Source: Pseudomonas quebecensis
Lineage (GTDB): Bacteria; Pseudomonadota; Gammaproteobacteria; Pseudomonadales; Pseudomonadaceae
Direction: 5' to 3'
Length of the DNA: 64,000 nucleotides
Assembly: GCF_026410085.1 (NCBI RefSeq)
Contig: NZ_CP112866.1
Span: 2,108,001-2,172,000, forward strand
This document shows, piece by piece, positions 43,264 to 51,918 of the stretch; the first letter of the stretch is position 1, and every line of letters starts with the position of its first letter. Under the pieces are notes generated by a model. The model had not been told where the DNA came from. It did no database searches and saw only the letters and a program-made list of their open reading frames with translations. The translations under genes were made by a program, and so were the position numbers.

Positions 43264-45927
43264 ATGAGCGCGTCTATTCTGCAAACGATCGAGGGCCGGC
43301 GCCTGCTTGGTGAGTGCGCCGACGCCTGGCGCGCGTGGGGGCCCTATCTGAGCGAACGCCAGTGGGGCACGGTGCGCGAGGACTACAGCGCCGACGGCGA
43401 TGCCTGGCGCTACTTTCCCCACGATCACGCGCGCAGCCGTGCCTATCGCTGGGGCGAGGATGGCCTGGCCGGTTTCAGCGACAAGGCGCAACACTGGTGC
43501 CTGGGCCTGGCGCTGTGGAACGAGCGCGACGCGATCATCAAGGAGCGTCTGTTCGGCCTGAACAACGCCGAGGGCAACCACGGGGAGGACGTCAAGGAGC
43601 TGTACTTTTTCGTCGACGGTGTACCGAGCCATGCCTACATGCGCATGCTGTACAAGTACCCGCACGCCGCGTTCCCCTATGACGACCTGGTCGCCGAGAA
43701 CGCCCGGCGCAGCTTGAGCGATGCCGAGTATGAAATCCTCGATACCGGGGTGTTCGAGGACAACCGTTATTGCGATGTCAGCGTCGAATACGCCAAGCAC
43801 CAGCCCGACGATATTTTCATGCGTATCACCGTGCACAACCGCTCGCAGCAGCCCACGCGCCTGCAGGTGCTGCCGCAATTGTGGGCGCGCAATGACTGGA
43901 GCTGGACATTCGATGCACCCAAGCCACGGCTGAGCCTGGACGGCGAGCAGGTGTTGGCGCGTCATCCTGAGCTGGCGGATCGCCGTCTCAGCGCCTGGGG
44001 CCAGGACGGGCTGGAATGGGTGTTCTGTGAAAACGAAAGCAATGTCGTTCGGTTGAACGGGCAGGCAGCGCCGGGTCCGTTCAAAGATGGCATCAACGAT
44101 TACCTGGTGAGCGGCGTTGATTCGGCGATTCGTCGCGACGCCGGCACCAAGGTCGCCGCGCGTTTCATCCTCGATCTGGCGGGGCTGGCCAGCCAGACCC
44201 TGTACGTGCGCTTCGCGCCGTTGGCAGCGCCCCAGGTCAATGCGCGCAAGCTGTTCGAGCAGCGTCGCCAGGAGGCGGATGATTTCTATACGGCGTTGCA
44301 ACACGGCATCAGCGACGCGGACGCGCGCAATGTCCAGCGCCAGGCTCTGGCTGGCTTGCTGTGGTCCAAGCAGCTGTACTACTTCGACGTCAACCAATGG
44401 CTCGACGGCGATCCCACCCAGCCTGCGCCGCCACCCGAGCGCCTGCATCTGCGCAATAGCCATTGGCGGCACCTGTCCAATTTCGACATCTTGACCATGC
44501 CCGACACCTGGGAATACCCGTGGTATGCCTCCTGGGACCAAGGGTTCCAGGCCGTTGCCATGGCGCTGATCGATCCGGGGTATGCCAAGCATCAGTTGTT
44601 GCTGCTGGTGAAAGATCGCTTCATGCACCCCAACGGCCAACTGCCGGCGTACGAATGGCGTTTCGACGACGCCAACCCGCCGGTGCACGCATGGGCCAGT
44701 TGGCGGGTGTATCAGCAGGACAAGGCGCTCACCGGTATCGGCGATTTGGATTTTCTTGAGCGGATCTTCCACAAGCTGCTGTTGAATTTTTCCTGGTGGG
44801 TCAACCGCAAGGACGCCGAGGGGCGCAACCTGTTCCAGGGCGGTTTCCTGGGCCTGGACAATATTGCGTTGTTCGATCGCTCGGCCGCGCTGCCGCCGGG
44901 CTATCAGCTCGATCAGGCCGACGGCACGGCGTGGGTGGCGGCGTATGCCCTGGACCTGATGCGTATCGCTCTGGAGTTGGCCAAGCGCAATGCCGTATAT
45001 GTCGATATCGCGGTGAAGTTTTTCGAGCACTTCCTGTATATCGCGGGCGCCATTAACCGGGTCGACGACAGCGCCGAAGGCCTGTGGGACGAGCAGGACC
45101 TGTTCTTTTACGACGTACTGCACCGTCCCGACGGCCAGAACGAGCCGGTGCGCCTGCGCTCCATTGTCGGCCTGATGCCGCTGTTTGCCGTGCTGGTGCT
45201 GGAACAGCGCGAACACGAAGGGCTGGCGGGGTTGCGTGAACGGCTGTTGGGTTTCATGCATCACCGGCCGGACCTTGCCAAGCTGGTGTCGCGCTGGAAC
45301 GAACCGGGCCAGGGCAATCGCCTGCTACTCGCGCTGTTGCGTGGCGAGCGTACGAAGGATTTGCTGCGGCGGATGCTCGATGCCGACGAATTCCTCTCGG
45401 CCTTTGGCGTGCGCTCCCTGTCCAAGGCGTTCGCCGAGCAGCCACTGGCGCTGAAGATGAATGGCGATACCCTGTGCGCCCGTTACCAGCCGGGTGAATC
45501 CGACTCGCGCCTGTACGGCGGCAATTCCAACTGGCGCGGGCCATTGTGGATGCCGGTGAACTACATGCTGATCGAATCGTTGCGCGAATTTCAGCGTTAC
45601 TACGCGGATAATTTCTCGGTGGAGTACCCGGTGGGCAGCGGCTACCTGGCGTCGCTGGGGGAAGTGGCCGACAGCCTCAGCCAGCGGATGACCCGCCTGT
45701 TTCTGCGGGATGAAAACGGTTCACGACCGTCGATGGCAGGGTATGCACAATTGGAGGCAGACCCGGCCAGTCGTGACCTGGTGTTGTTCCATGAGTATTT
45801 CCATGGCGAGACGGGGCGGGGGTTGGGGGCTTCACACCAAACGGGTTGGAGTGCGCTGGTGGCGTTGTTGCTGCAGTCCCAATGTGGGAGGGGGCTTGCC
45901 CCCGATAGCGGTGGATCAGTCAACTGA
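43264..45927 (+). CDS. GH63-like (MGH1-type) glycoside hydrolase
   Basis: 887 residues from ATG 43264, which follows GGAGGATCGG. The (alpha/alpha)6 catalytic core carries PDTWEYPWYASWDQGFQ (general acid Asp), FLGLDNIALFDRS and YGGNSNWRGPLWMPVNYML, patterns of GH63/mannosylglycerate-hydrolase-like enzymes; the exact sugar is unknown. No signal peptide. The last about 15 residues, QCGRGLAPDSGGSVN, are translated from a REP sequence, so the native C-terminus was replaced by REP-derived residues. Confidence 0.88.
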   Translation: MSASILQTIEGRRLLGECADAWRAWGPYLSERQWGTVREDYSADGDAWRYFPHDHARSRAYRWGEDGLAGFSDKAQHWCLGLALWNERDAIIKERLFGLNNAEGNHGEDVKELYFFVDGVPSHAYMRMLYKYPHAAFPYDDLVAENARRSLSDAEYEILDTGVFEDNRYCDVSVEYAKHQPDDIFMRITVHNRSQQPTRLQVLPQLWARNDWSWTFDAPKPRLSLDGEQVLARHPELADRRLSAWGQDGLEWVFCENESNVVRLNGQAAPGPFKDGINDYLVSGVDSAIRRDAGTKVAARFILDLAGLASQTLYVRFAPLAAPQVNARKLFEQRRQEADDFYTALQHGISDADARNVQRQALAGLLWSKQLYYFDVNQWLDGDPTQPAPPPERLHLRNSHWRHLSNFDILTMPDTWEYPWYASWDQGFQAVAMALIDPGYAKHQLLLLVKDRFMHPNGQLPAYEWRFDDANPPVHAWASWRVYQQDKALTGIGDLDFLERIFHKLLLNFSWWVNRKDAEGRNLFQGGFLGLDNIALFDRSAALPPGYQLDQADGTAWVAAYALDLMRIALELAKRNAVYVDIAVKFFEHFLYIAGAINRVDDSAEGLWDEQDLFFYDVLHRPDGQNEPVRLRSIVGLMPLFAVLVLEQREHEGLAGLRERLLGFMHHRPDLAKLVSRWNEPGQGNRLLLALLRGERTKDLLRRMLDADEFLSAFGVRSLSKAFAEQPLALKMNGDTLCARYQPGESDSRLYGGNSNWRGPLWMPVNYMLIESLREFQRYYADNFSVEYPVGSGYLASLGEVADSLSQRMTRLFLRDENGSRPSMAGYAQLEADPASRDLVLFHEYFHGETGRGLGASHQTGWSALVALLLQSQCGRGLAPDSGGSVN

Positions 45928-45972
45928 TGAAGCGACTGACAACCCGCCATCGGGAGCAAGCCCCCCTCACAG
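45881..45972. repeat. REPIN overlapping the 3' end of the glycosidase gene
   Basis: TGTGGGAGGGGGCTTGCCCC with CGATAGCGGTGGATCAG on the left, then CTGACAACCCGCCATCGGGAGC and AAGCCCCCCTCACAG on the right. The glycosidase stop codon (45925-45927) lies in the loop. Confidence 0.85.
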
Positions 45973-45993
45973 AGACTCAGGGTCGCCCGCGAA

Positions 45994-46308
45994 TCAGGAC
46001 GGAAACAGTTCGCTCAGCTTCATCGCCAGCATCATGTCGCCTTCGGTGCGCAGCTTGCCGCCCATGAAGGCCTGCATGCCATCGGTCTCGCCGCTGACGA
46101 TGCCTTCCAGGGTTTCGCTGTCCATCACCAGGGTGACCTGAGCGTCTGGGTTTTCGCCTTCCTGCAGTTCGCAGGTCTTGTCCTTGACGATCAGGGAGAA
46201 GTTCTTGGTGTCGTCGATACGGAAACCGAACACCAGGTCCAGGCCTTCGGCGGCGCTTGGGTTGAATTTGGCTTTCATTGCTTCTACAGCTTTGGCTACG
46301 TCAGTCAT
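45994..46308 (-). CDS. SCP2 sterol-binding domain protein
   Basis: 104 residues. The SCP2 fold is shown by AKAVEAMKAKFNPSAAEGLDLVFGFRID, the central VTLVMDSETLEGIVSGETDGMQAFMGGKLRTEGDMMLAMKLSELF. These proteins bind lipids or acyl chains in a hydrophobic tunnel. Cytosolic. It lies 56 bases downstream of the histidine phosphatase gene on the same strand, so they may be co-transcribed. Confidence 0.88.
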   Translation of the reverse strand: MTDVAKAVEAMKAKFNPSAAEGLDLVFGFRIDDTKNFSLIVKDKTCELQEGENPDAQVTLVMDSETLEGIVSGETDGMQAFMGGKLRTEGDMMLAMKLSELFPS

Positions 46309-46364
46309 GGTTTCGATCCTTAAGGGTAGAGTCCAGTGACCTTGGGGTCACGGTTGGCCGCGGT

Positions 46365-47075
46365 TCATCGGAAGGTGATGAGCTGCGGCGCCTTCAACAG
46401 TTGCAAGTGGGTATGGCTGTTGAAGGAAGCCAGGGCCACCTCGCGGCCGCGGAATTTCAGCTGGTTGAGCGAGGTGTTTACAATTTGCCAGTTCAGTTCG
46501 AAGGCCTGGGCGGCGGGCATTCGGGTGATCAGATGGAGTAGGGCGGTGATGGTGCCGCCGGAGGTGAACACCGCAATTTTGTGCGAGTTGCTCGCCGCGT
46601 CCAGGATGCGTTGCAGGCCGCCTTGCACCCGTTCGATGAACCCCAGCCAGCTCTCCAGCCCCGGCGGGTCGTAGGTGCCGGCCAGCCAGCGCTCGATGAT
46701 CAGGGCGAAGATGCGTTGGAATTCACTGCGGTTCTGCGCGGCATTGCGCAGGATGTCCAGGGCTTCGGGCTCGCTGGTCAGCAGGTCGGGGAGCAGGGCG
46801 CGGATGATGGCGTCGGCGTCGAACTCGTTGAAGGCGCTGTCGGTTTCCAGGGCTGGTATCGGCAGGCCGAGCGCGCTGTACTGGTCGAAGGCGGCCGTCG
46901 CGGTGTGCTGCTGGCGGCGCAGGTCGCCGGCGATGCAGCGGTCGAACACCAGGCCCATGTCCGCCAGGTGGCGACCGAGTACTTGCGCTTGTTCCACGCC
47001 GATGGGCGACAGCACGTCGTAGTCGTCTGCACCGAAAGAGGCCTGGCCATGTCGAATCAAATAGATGCTGCCCAC
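46365..47075 (-). CDS. Histidine phosphatase family protein
   Basis: 236 residues from GTG 47075. The catalytic RHG is in IYLIRHGQASFGADDYDVLSPIG, and the second His is missing in the usual place; VFTSGGTITALLHLI occupies it (the family often has SHGG or TSGG in this subfamily), so the acid/base step may differ. It cleaves phosphate esters through a phospho-His; substrate unknown. I preferred GTG 47075 because family members begin just before IYLIRHG. A second GTG nine bases upstream is possible. Confidence 0.85.
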   Translation of the reverse strand: MGSIYLIRHGQASFGADDYDVLSPIGVEQAQVLGRHLADMGLVFDRCIAGDLRRQQHTATAAFDQYSALGLPIPALETDSAFNEFDADAIIRALLPDLLTSEPEALDILRNAAQNRSEFQRIFALIIERWLAGTYDPPGLESWLGFIERVQGGLQRILDAASNSHKIAVFTSGGTITALLHLITRMPAAQAFELNWQIVNTSLNQLKFRGREVALASFNSHTHLQLLKAPQLITFR

Positions 47076-47209
47076 GTCCGTCACCCGGTACGTTGAAAGT
47101 CTGGCGAGGTTATGAGGATGCCGGGGAGCTGTCAATGAAAAAACATACGCTTGTTTTAAAAGCTCCTTAGAGTCCGCTCAAGGGCCCCGCCGTGCGGGGC
47201 CGGTGCACT

Positions 47210-50200
47210 TCAGCGCAGGCGTTGATCGATCCCGCTGGTCAACCATTGGCTTTGGTCATGGCCGCCACCGCGCAGCAGGCCCAGGTTGAATTGTTCATCG
47301 CGCTGGCGCTGTGGATCAGCGCTGTCGGTGAATTGCGCGTACAAGGCCTTGCTCAGCTGCTCGGGGGAGGTGGAGACATTCAGCGAGAAGTCCGTACGGG
47401 TGTCACGGCCTCGCACATCGTGGGTAGTGACGTTCGCGCCACCCAGCGTCACGCCGCCATCACTGGAACGGATGCGAGCCCCGGTCAGCTCGACCTCGCC
47501 GCCCACCTGCAGGGCCACGCCGTCGCGGCCGCTGATGCCGGACGCCTGGGCGACTGTGTCATTGCTCAACCGGGTGACATCTACCAGCAGCGTCGGGGTG
47601 GTGCTGCGATGGGCGGGGTTCTGGAACAACAGATTTTTCAACGCGGAGCCGCTATCGGCAGCACCGCTTGCGGGGCTGCCCGAGGGCGCGGCGGCGGTTC
47701 TGCCGGTCAGCTTGTCCTTGAGCGTACGCGCCTTGTCGGCGGTTTTTTCATAGAGATTTTTGCTGCCGCTCTTGAGCTTGCCGGCCAGGGGGCCGCTGGC
47801 CACGCTGAGTTTATCCACGGTGCCGGCCGGGTTCTTCTCGGTGGTCAATTGCGTATCCACCTGCACTTTCAAACCGGTTACCTGGTCTTGCCGACTCTGC
47901 ACGATCAGGTCGCCGCCGACAGTGCCGCTGACGTCGTGCGCCGTGACCACAGCGCCCAGCAGCCGCGTATCGCCCCGGCTGTCGAGCTGAATGCGATCGG
48001 CCTGCAGGCGCGTATTGGTGTGGGTCTGGCTATTGAGTGTATCGACCCCACCCTTGGCCCGGGCGAACAGCCCGGCGCCGTTGCTGGCTGCGTCCGAACC
48101 GCGGCTGCCGCTGAGCCCCAGGCCACCGGCGATGGAGCGGTTGTTGCGCTGTTCGTGGGTCAGCGCGGACTCCAGCAACAGCTGGCCTTGCGTCGCGGCC
48201 AGCTCGAATGCCCGCGCCTGGCCCTGGACGCCTTGCAGTCGCACGCTGCCGGCCTGCAGGCGCACACGCCCGGAGCTGTCGAGGGAGCCGCTGCGCTGCA
48301 CGGTGCTGCGTTCATTGACATCGGCCAGGCTGAACTGGGCACCGGCACTGCCGCTTTTGCTGTTGGCCGTGTCACTGCGAGAGCCTTTGACGCTGGCGCG
48401 ACCGCCGCCGCCGAGGCTGTTACCGTCGGCCGTGTGGGTATCGATGCCGGCCAGGAACTCAAGGCGGTTGCCGGCCGTGAGGCTAACGTTGCCGCCGTCC
48501 GCCGCGCCGACTTGCGTACCGTGCAAGGTCAAGTCCTGCCCGGCGCTGATCTCGGTCAGCCCTGCGGCGACCAGGCTGGCTGCGCGGCCCTGGGAGTCCT
48601 CTACGGTCAGCTCGGCCTTATCCAACTGCCCGCCGGCGTTGGCTTTTTTACTGCTGGCGGGGCTGCTGCCCACTTCGAGCCAACCGAAACCGCTCAAGGT
48701 GCCTTCGCCGGAGCGCTGCCAGTTACGGGCTTCATCAAAGGTCAGCGAGCCCGGCGTGTGCACCTTCAGGTCACCCAGCCCGGCGTTGAAACGGGTGCCC
48801 TCATAGCGCCCGTCGCTGCCCAATTGCACGCTGATGCCGTGTGTCGCTTCAAGGCTGCCTGGCACTGCGGTGCCGGTGGCGCCCGCCAGATCAAAACTGC
48901 CGCCCACACCGAGGATTCGCCCGTTGATGTCTCGGCCAGTGGTGGTGTAGAGCCGCAGTGAAACATCGGCGTCGGTGCCGGTGTCCCGTTGCCAGGTGCG
49001 GTTTTCGGCGGCCGTGAACGCGTGGCTGTCGGCGTTGATCGAGACGCTGCCGGCGTTCGCCACATAGCGAGTGCCGGTGTCCACCAGCGCCCCGTCGACC
49101 TGCACCTTCACCGAGGCACCTTCGAGCGTCGTAACCACCGCCGTGCTGACGCCTTTTTCGGCGCCGGTTTCCAGCGCATTGAACGCCAGGTCGACGCCCA
49201 GGTTGGGTGGGTCAAGCGCATCCAGCACCGAGGGCTGGTAGAACTTGCTCTGATCCACCCCGTCGACGACTTTCTGCACCGGCCGTGTGACGTCTTTGTA
49301 TTCCACATTGCCGCCGATGCTGGCGGTCCAGCGGCTGACCTGCTCGGTTTCGACCGTGCTGTCGGACACCGCGCGGTTCTCCACGCTGCCGGCGTTGATT
49401 GTCAGGTCCTGGCCGGCTTTGAGCTGCGCCGCTTCGGTGACAACCTGCCCGGCGACGAGCGTGAGATCGCCCGCGCTGTCCAATTGGCTTGTCTTGACGG
49501 TATTGGTGGTCTGGGTTTGCACCCCTTGCTCCTTGCCGACGGTGTAACCGCCGCCCGCACGGTCCATGCCACCGGTGGCGTAATAGCCAAGGGCAAACTT
49601 GTCGTTTTCATGGGTCTGCGTGGTCTGGTCGGCGGCGCTGAGCAACTCAATGGATGAGGCGCTCAGGTTCAAGTCGCCGTGGGTTGCGCTGACGTCAGAG
49701 GCCGTGACGCGCAGCTTATCGCCTGCGGTAAGGTCCACCGTGCCGCCTTTGAGTTGACTGCCCTCATGGGTCAGCCGCTCCAGGGTGGTGGTGTTCTGCT
49801 GTTGAGTGTAATTGACGCCCGCCTGGAACTGATTGGAGTCCTTGATGCCGGGGGCTTGCTGTTTGGTCTCGCTGGTGGAGGGGGAAAAACCATTGCGCAC
49901 GGTCTGGGTGACGGTGGTCTCGCGCTGGGTGGCTGCCAGCACATTGATATCTGCGGCGGCGCTCAACGCCAGTTCGGCCTTTGCCTGGACATCGGAGCCG
50001 ATCACGTTCAGGTCTTTGGCGCTTTGCAGGTGCAGGTTGCTGTGCGATTGCACCTGGCTGCGCACCTGAGTACTGGTGTCTTTTCGCTCGCCGGTGTGAT
50101 CCTTGAGCAAGCCGAACAGTTTGCTGTCGGTATTGGATTTGTCCGAGCTCACCCGGCTCTCGGCACCGTCAATCGTCAAGGCGCCGCTGTTGCTGATCAG

Positions 50201-51889
50201 CAGCGCATCGCGTTGGCCGAGCACCTGGCTGCCGCTGATCAGCACATCCTCGGACTGCACGCGCAGCGTACCTTGGGCGCCGACGCGGCTGCCGACCGCT
50301 GTGTCCTGCGAGAGGTTGTCCTTGTTTTTATTGCCGAAGAACGCGCCGGAGACCAGGTCGCCTTCGTAGTTCTGCTCAATGCGCTTGCGGGCGGCCCGTG
50401 TTACGCCGATGTTGACCTGTTTCCCGGCCTCGATGGTCAGGTCGCGCCGGCTCTGCACCTGGCTGCCGAGCACGGCAAGGTTTTTGCCACTGCTGAGGGT
50501 CATCGCGCCGCCGCTCGAGAGGCTGCTGCCGCGCGCGGTCTCGGTGCCGCGGGTGGTGTCGTAGTCGCCGCGCCACAGGCCTTTGCGGTGCTTGAGCGTT
50601 TCGCGTGTGGTCTCAGCGTCGTTCAGTGCGGTCAGGCGCAGGTCCCGGCCGGCCGTGGCGCGCAAGGTGCCGCCGGCGGTCGCGGTGGAGGCGGCCAGCT
50701 GCAGGTCTGCGCCGGCCTTGAGCGTCAGGTCGGTGCGCGCCTTGAGGTGGGTGCCGAATTGCTCGACGCGGGTTTTCAGGGTCGTTTTGTCGTAGGTTTC
50801 GTGGGTGACGAACAGCACCTTCTTTTTCCAGGACTCACGTTTCTCGTCCCGGCTAGTGCGGGTTTTCGCGTCAAGCCGCAGGGTGCCCCCGGCGCTCGCA
50901 TCGATGGCGCGGCCCTGCACGTCTACCGCCGACAAGTTCAGGTCATCCCGAGCCTGCAGCGCAATATCGCCGGAGGTGCTGCTGACCCGCATACGCAGGG
51001 GGTCGGGAATGCCGGAGATTTCCAGATTGCCGGCTGAGGTGACCTTGATATCGCCGCGTGCCGTCAGCGGCGCGGCGATCCTGACCCCGGCGCCTTCGGC
51101 AGTACTGACCAGCGTGATACGCCCGCCTTGCATGGCGCCCAGCAGTTGCGCATCCACCGGGCGCGTGTTGGCCCGGCGGCTGCTTTCAAGGCTGCTGTCG
51201 CTGTAGCGCAGGCGGTTCTGTCCGAGGACCAGGTTGAGGTCGTCTCGTGCGCTGACAGGCCCGGTGGTGTCGATGCGCGGGGCAATCAGGTCGATAGCGC
51301 CGGTGCTGTTGTGCACACCTCGCTCGCCGACGTTCAGCGCGTTGACGCTATCGAACGTGGTGAGGCGCTTGAGCGCACCGTTCTCGAACTCCGGGCGTCC
51401 CACCACAAAGCTGGCGCGCGGTGTATTGATGAAGCTGGCGCCATTGACGTGGATGCCATTGGGGTTGGCCAGGACGTAGTCGGCGGGGCGGCCGAACACT
51501 TCCTGTGCGCCATTGATGCGGGAGGCGTTGCGGCTGACCACTTCATTCAGAATCAAGCGTGCCTCGTGCCCGCGCAACTGTGGGTTGGCCGACAGCCGCC
51601 CGGCCAGTTGCGACTGGCCCGCGGTCAATGCGTTGTTCAGCACCAGGCCTGCACGCTGGACGTTGTAGTCGACAAATTTGTTGTGGGAGACCCCGGCCGC
51701 GTTGGGCGCGACGATGTTCACCACCGGCACGCCCTGTGCGGTGACAAGCTGCGCATTGCCGGCCACCGGTAGCACGTCGGCGGCGAAGGTTTGTTGCCCT
51801 GAGTGAAGGGTGATCAGGCTGCAGATTGCCCAGCGCAGGGTCTGGGAGGGTTTGAGGTGAACGCGGGGAAATCGAGAATGACGGCTCAT
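47210..51889 (-). CDS. Two-partner secretion exoprotein (TpsA, filamentous hemagglutinin-like)
   Basis: 1559 residues from ATG 51889. Signal peptide to about 36 (SLITLHSGQQTFAADV). The TPS domain follows, with NAAGVSHNKFVDYNV, RLILNEVVSRNASRINGAQEVFG and ADYVLANPNGIHVNGASFIN, the hallmarks of hemagglutination-activity domains. The rest is a long beta-helix of degenerate repeats (LNLSAS..., HSNLHLQSAKDLNVIGSD). No VENN motif and no toxin or immunity pair is seen after the repeats; the end LRGGGHDQSQWLTSGIDQRLR is short. It is exported by the TpsB protein encoded just upstream and probably acts in adhesion. Confidence 0.92.
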   Translation of the reverse strand: MSRHSRFPRVHLKPSQTLRWAICSLITLHSGQQTFAADVLPVAGNAQLVTAQGVPVVNIVAPNAAGVSHNKFVDYNVQRAGLVLNNALTAGQSQLAGRLSANPQLRGHEARLILNEVVSRNASRINGAQEVFGRPADYVLANPNGIHVNGASFINTPRASFVVGRPEFENGALKRLTTFDSVNALNVGERGVHNSTGAIDLIAPRIDTTGPVSARDDLNLVLGQNRLRYSDSSLESSRRANTRPVDAQLLGAMQGGRITLVSTAEGAGVRIAAPLTARGDIKVTSAGNLEISGIPDPLRMRVSSTSGDIALQARDDLNLSAVDVQGRAIDASAGGTLRLDAKTRTSRDEKRESWKKKVLFVTHETYDKTTLKTRVEQFGTHLKARTDLTLKAGADLQLAASTATAGGTLRATAGRDLRLTALNDAETTRETLKHRKGLWRGDYDTTRGTETARGSSLSSGGAMTLSSGKNLAVLGSQVQSRRDLTIEAGKQVNIGVTRAARKRIEQNYEGDLVSGAFFGNKNKDNLSQDTAVGSRVGAQGTLRVQSEDVLISGSQVLGQRDALLISNSGALTIDGAESRVSSDKSNTDSKLFGLLKDHTGERKDTSTQVRSQVQSHSNLHLQSAKDLNVIGSDVQAKAELALSAAADINVLAATQRETTVTQTVRNGFSPSTSETKQQAPGIKDSNQFQAGVNYTQQQNTTTLERLTHEGSQLKGGTVDLTAGDKLRVTASDVSATHGDLNLSASSIELLSAADQTTQTHENDKFALGYYATGGMDRAGGGYTVGKEQGVQTQTTNTVKTSQLDSAGDLTLVAGQVVTEAAQLKAGQDLTINAGSVENRAVSDSTVETEQVSRWTASIGGNVEYKDVTRPVQKVVDGVDQSKFYQPSVLDALDPPNLGVDLAFNALETGAEKGVSTAVVTTLEGASVKVQVDGALVDTGTRYVANAGSVSINADSHAFTAAENRTWQRDTGTDADVSLRLYTTTGRDINGRILGVGGSFDLAGATGTAVPGSLEATHGISVQLGSDGRYEGTRFNAGLGDLKVHTPGSLTFDEARNWQRSGEGTLSGFGWLEVGSSPASSKKANAGGQLDKAELTVEDSQGRAASLVAAGLTEISAGQDLTLHGTQVGAADGGNVSLTAGNRLEFLAGIDTHTADGNSLGGGGRASVKGSRSDTANSKSGSAGAQFSLADVNERSTVQRSGSLDSSGRVRLQAGSVRLQGVQGQARAFELAATQGQLLLESALTHEQRNNRSIAGGLGLSGSRGSDAASNGAGLFARAKGGVDTLNSQTHTNTRLQADRIQLDSRGDTRLLGAVVTAHDVSGTVGGDLIVQSRQDQVTGLKVQVDTQLTTEKNPAGTVDKLSVASGPLAGKLKSGSKNLYEKTADKARTLKDKLTGRTAAAPSGSPASGAADSGSALKNLLFQNPAHRSTTPTLLVDVTRLSNDTVAQASGISGRDGVALQVGGEVELTGARIRSSDGGVTLGGANVTTHDVRGRDTRTDFSLNVSTSPEQLSKALYAQFTDSADPQRQRDEQFNLGLLRGGGHDQSQWLTSGIDQRLR

Positions 51890-51918
51890 GGTGTGGTCTT
51901 CTTGTTGTTGTGAAAGGG

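Noticed and set aside
43162..45264. Open frame of 700 codons on the minus strand across the glycosidase gene
   Set aside because: Shadow of the GH63-like gene; no domain, no start signal.
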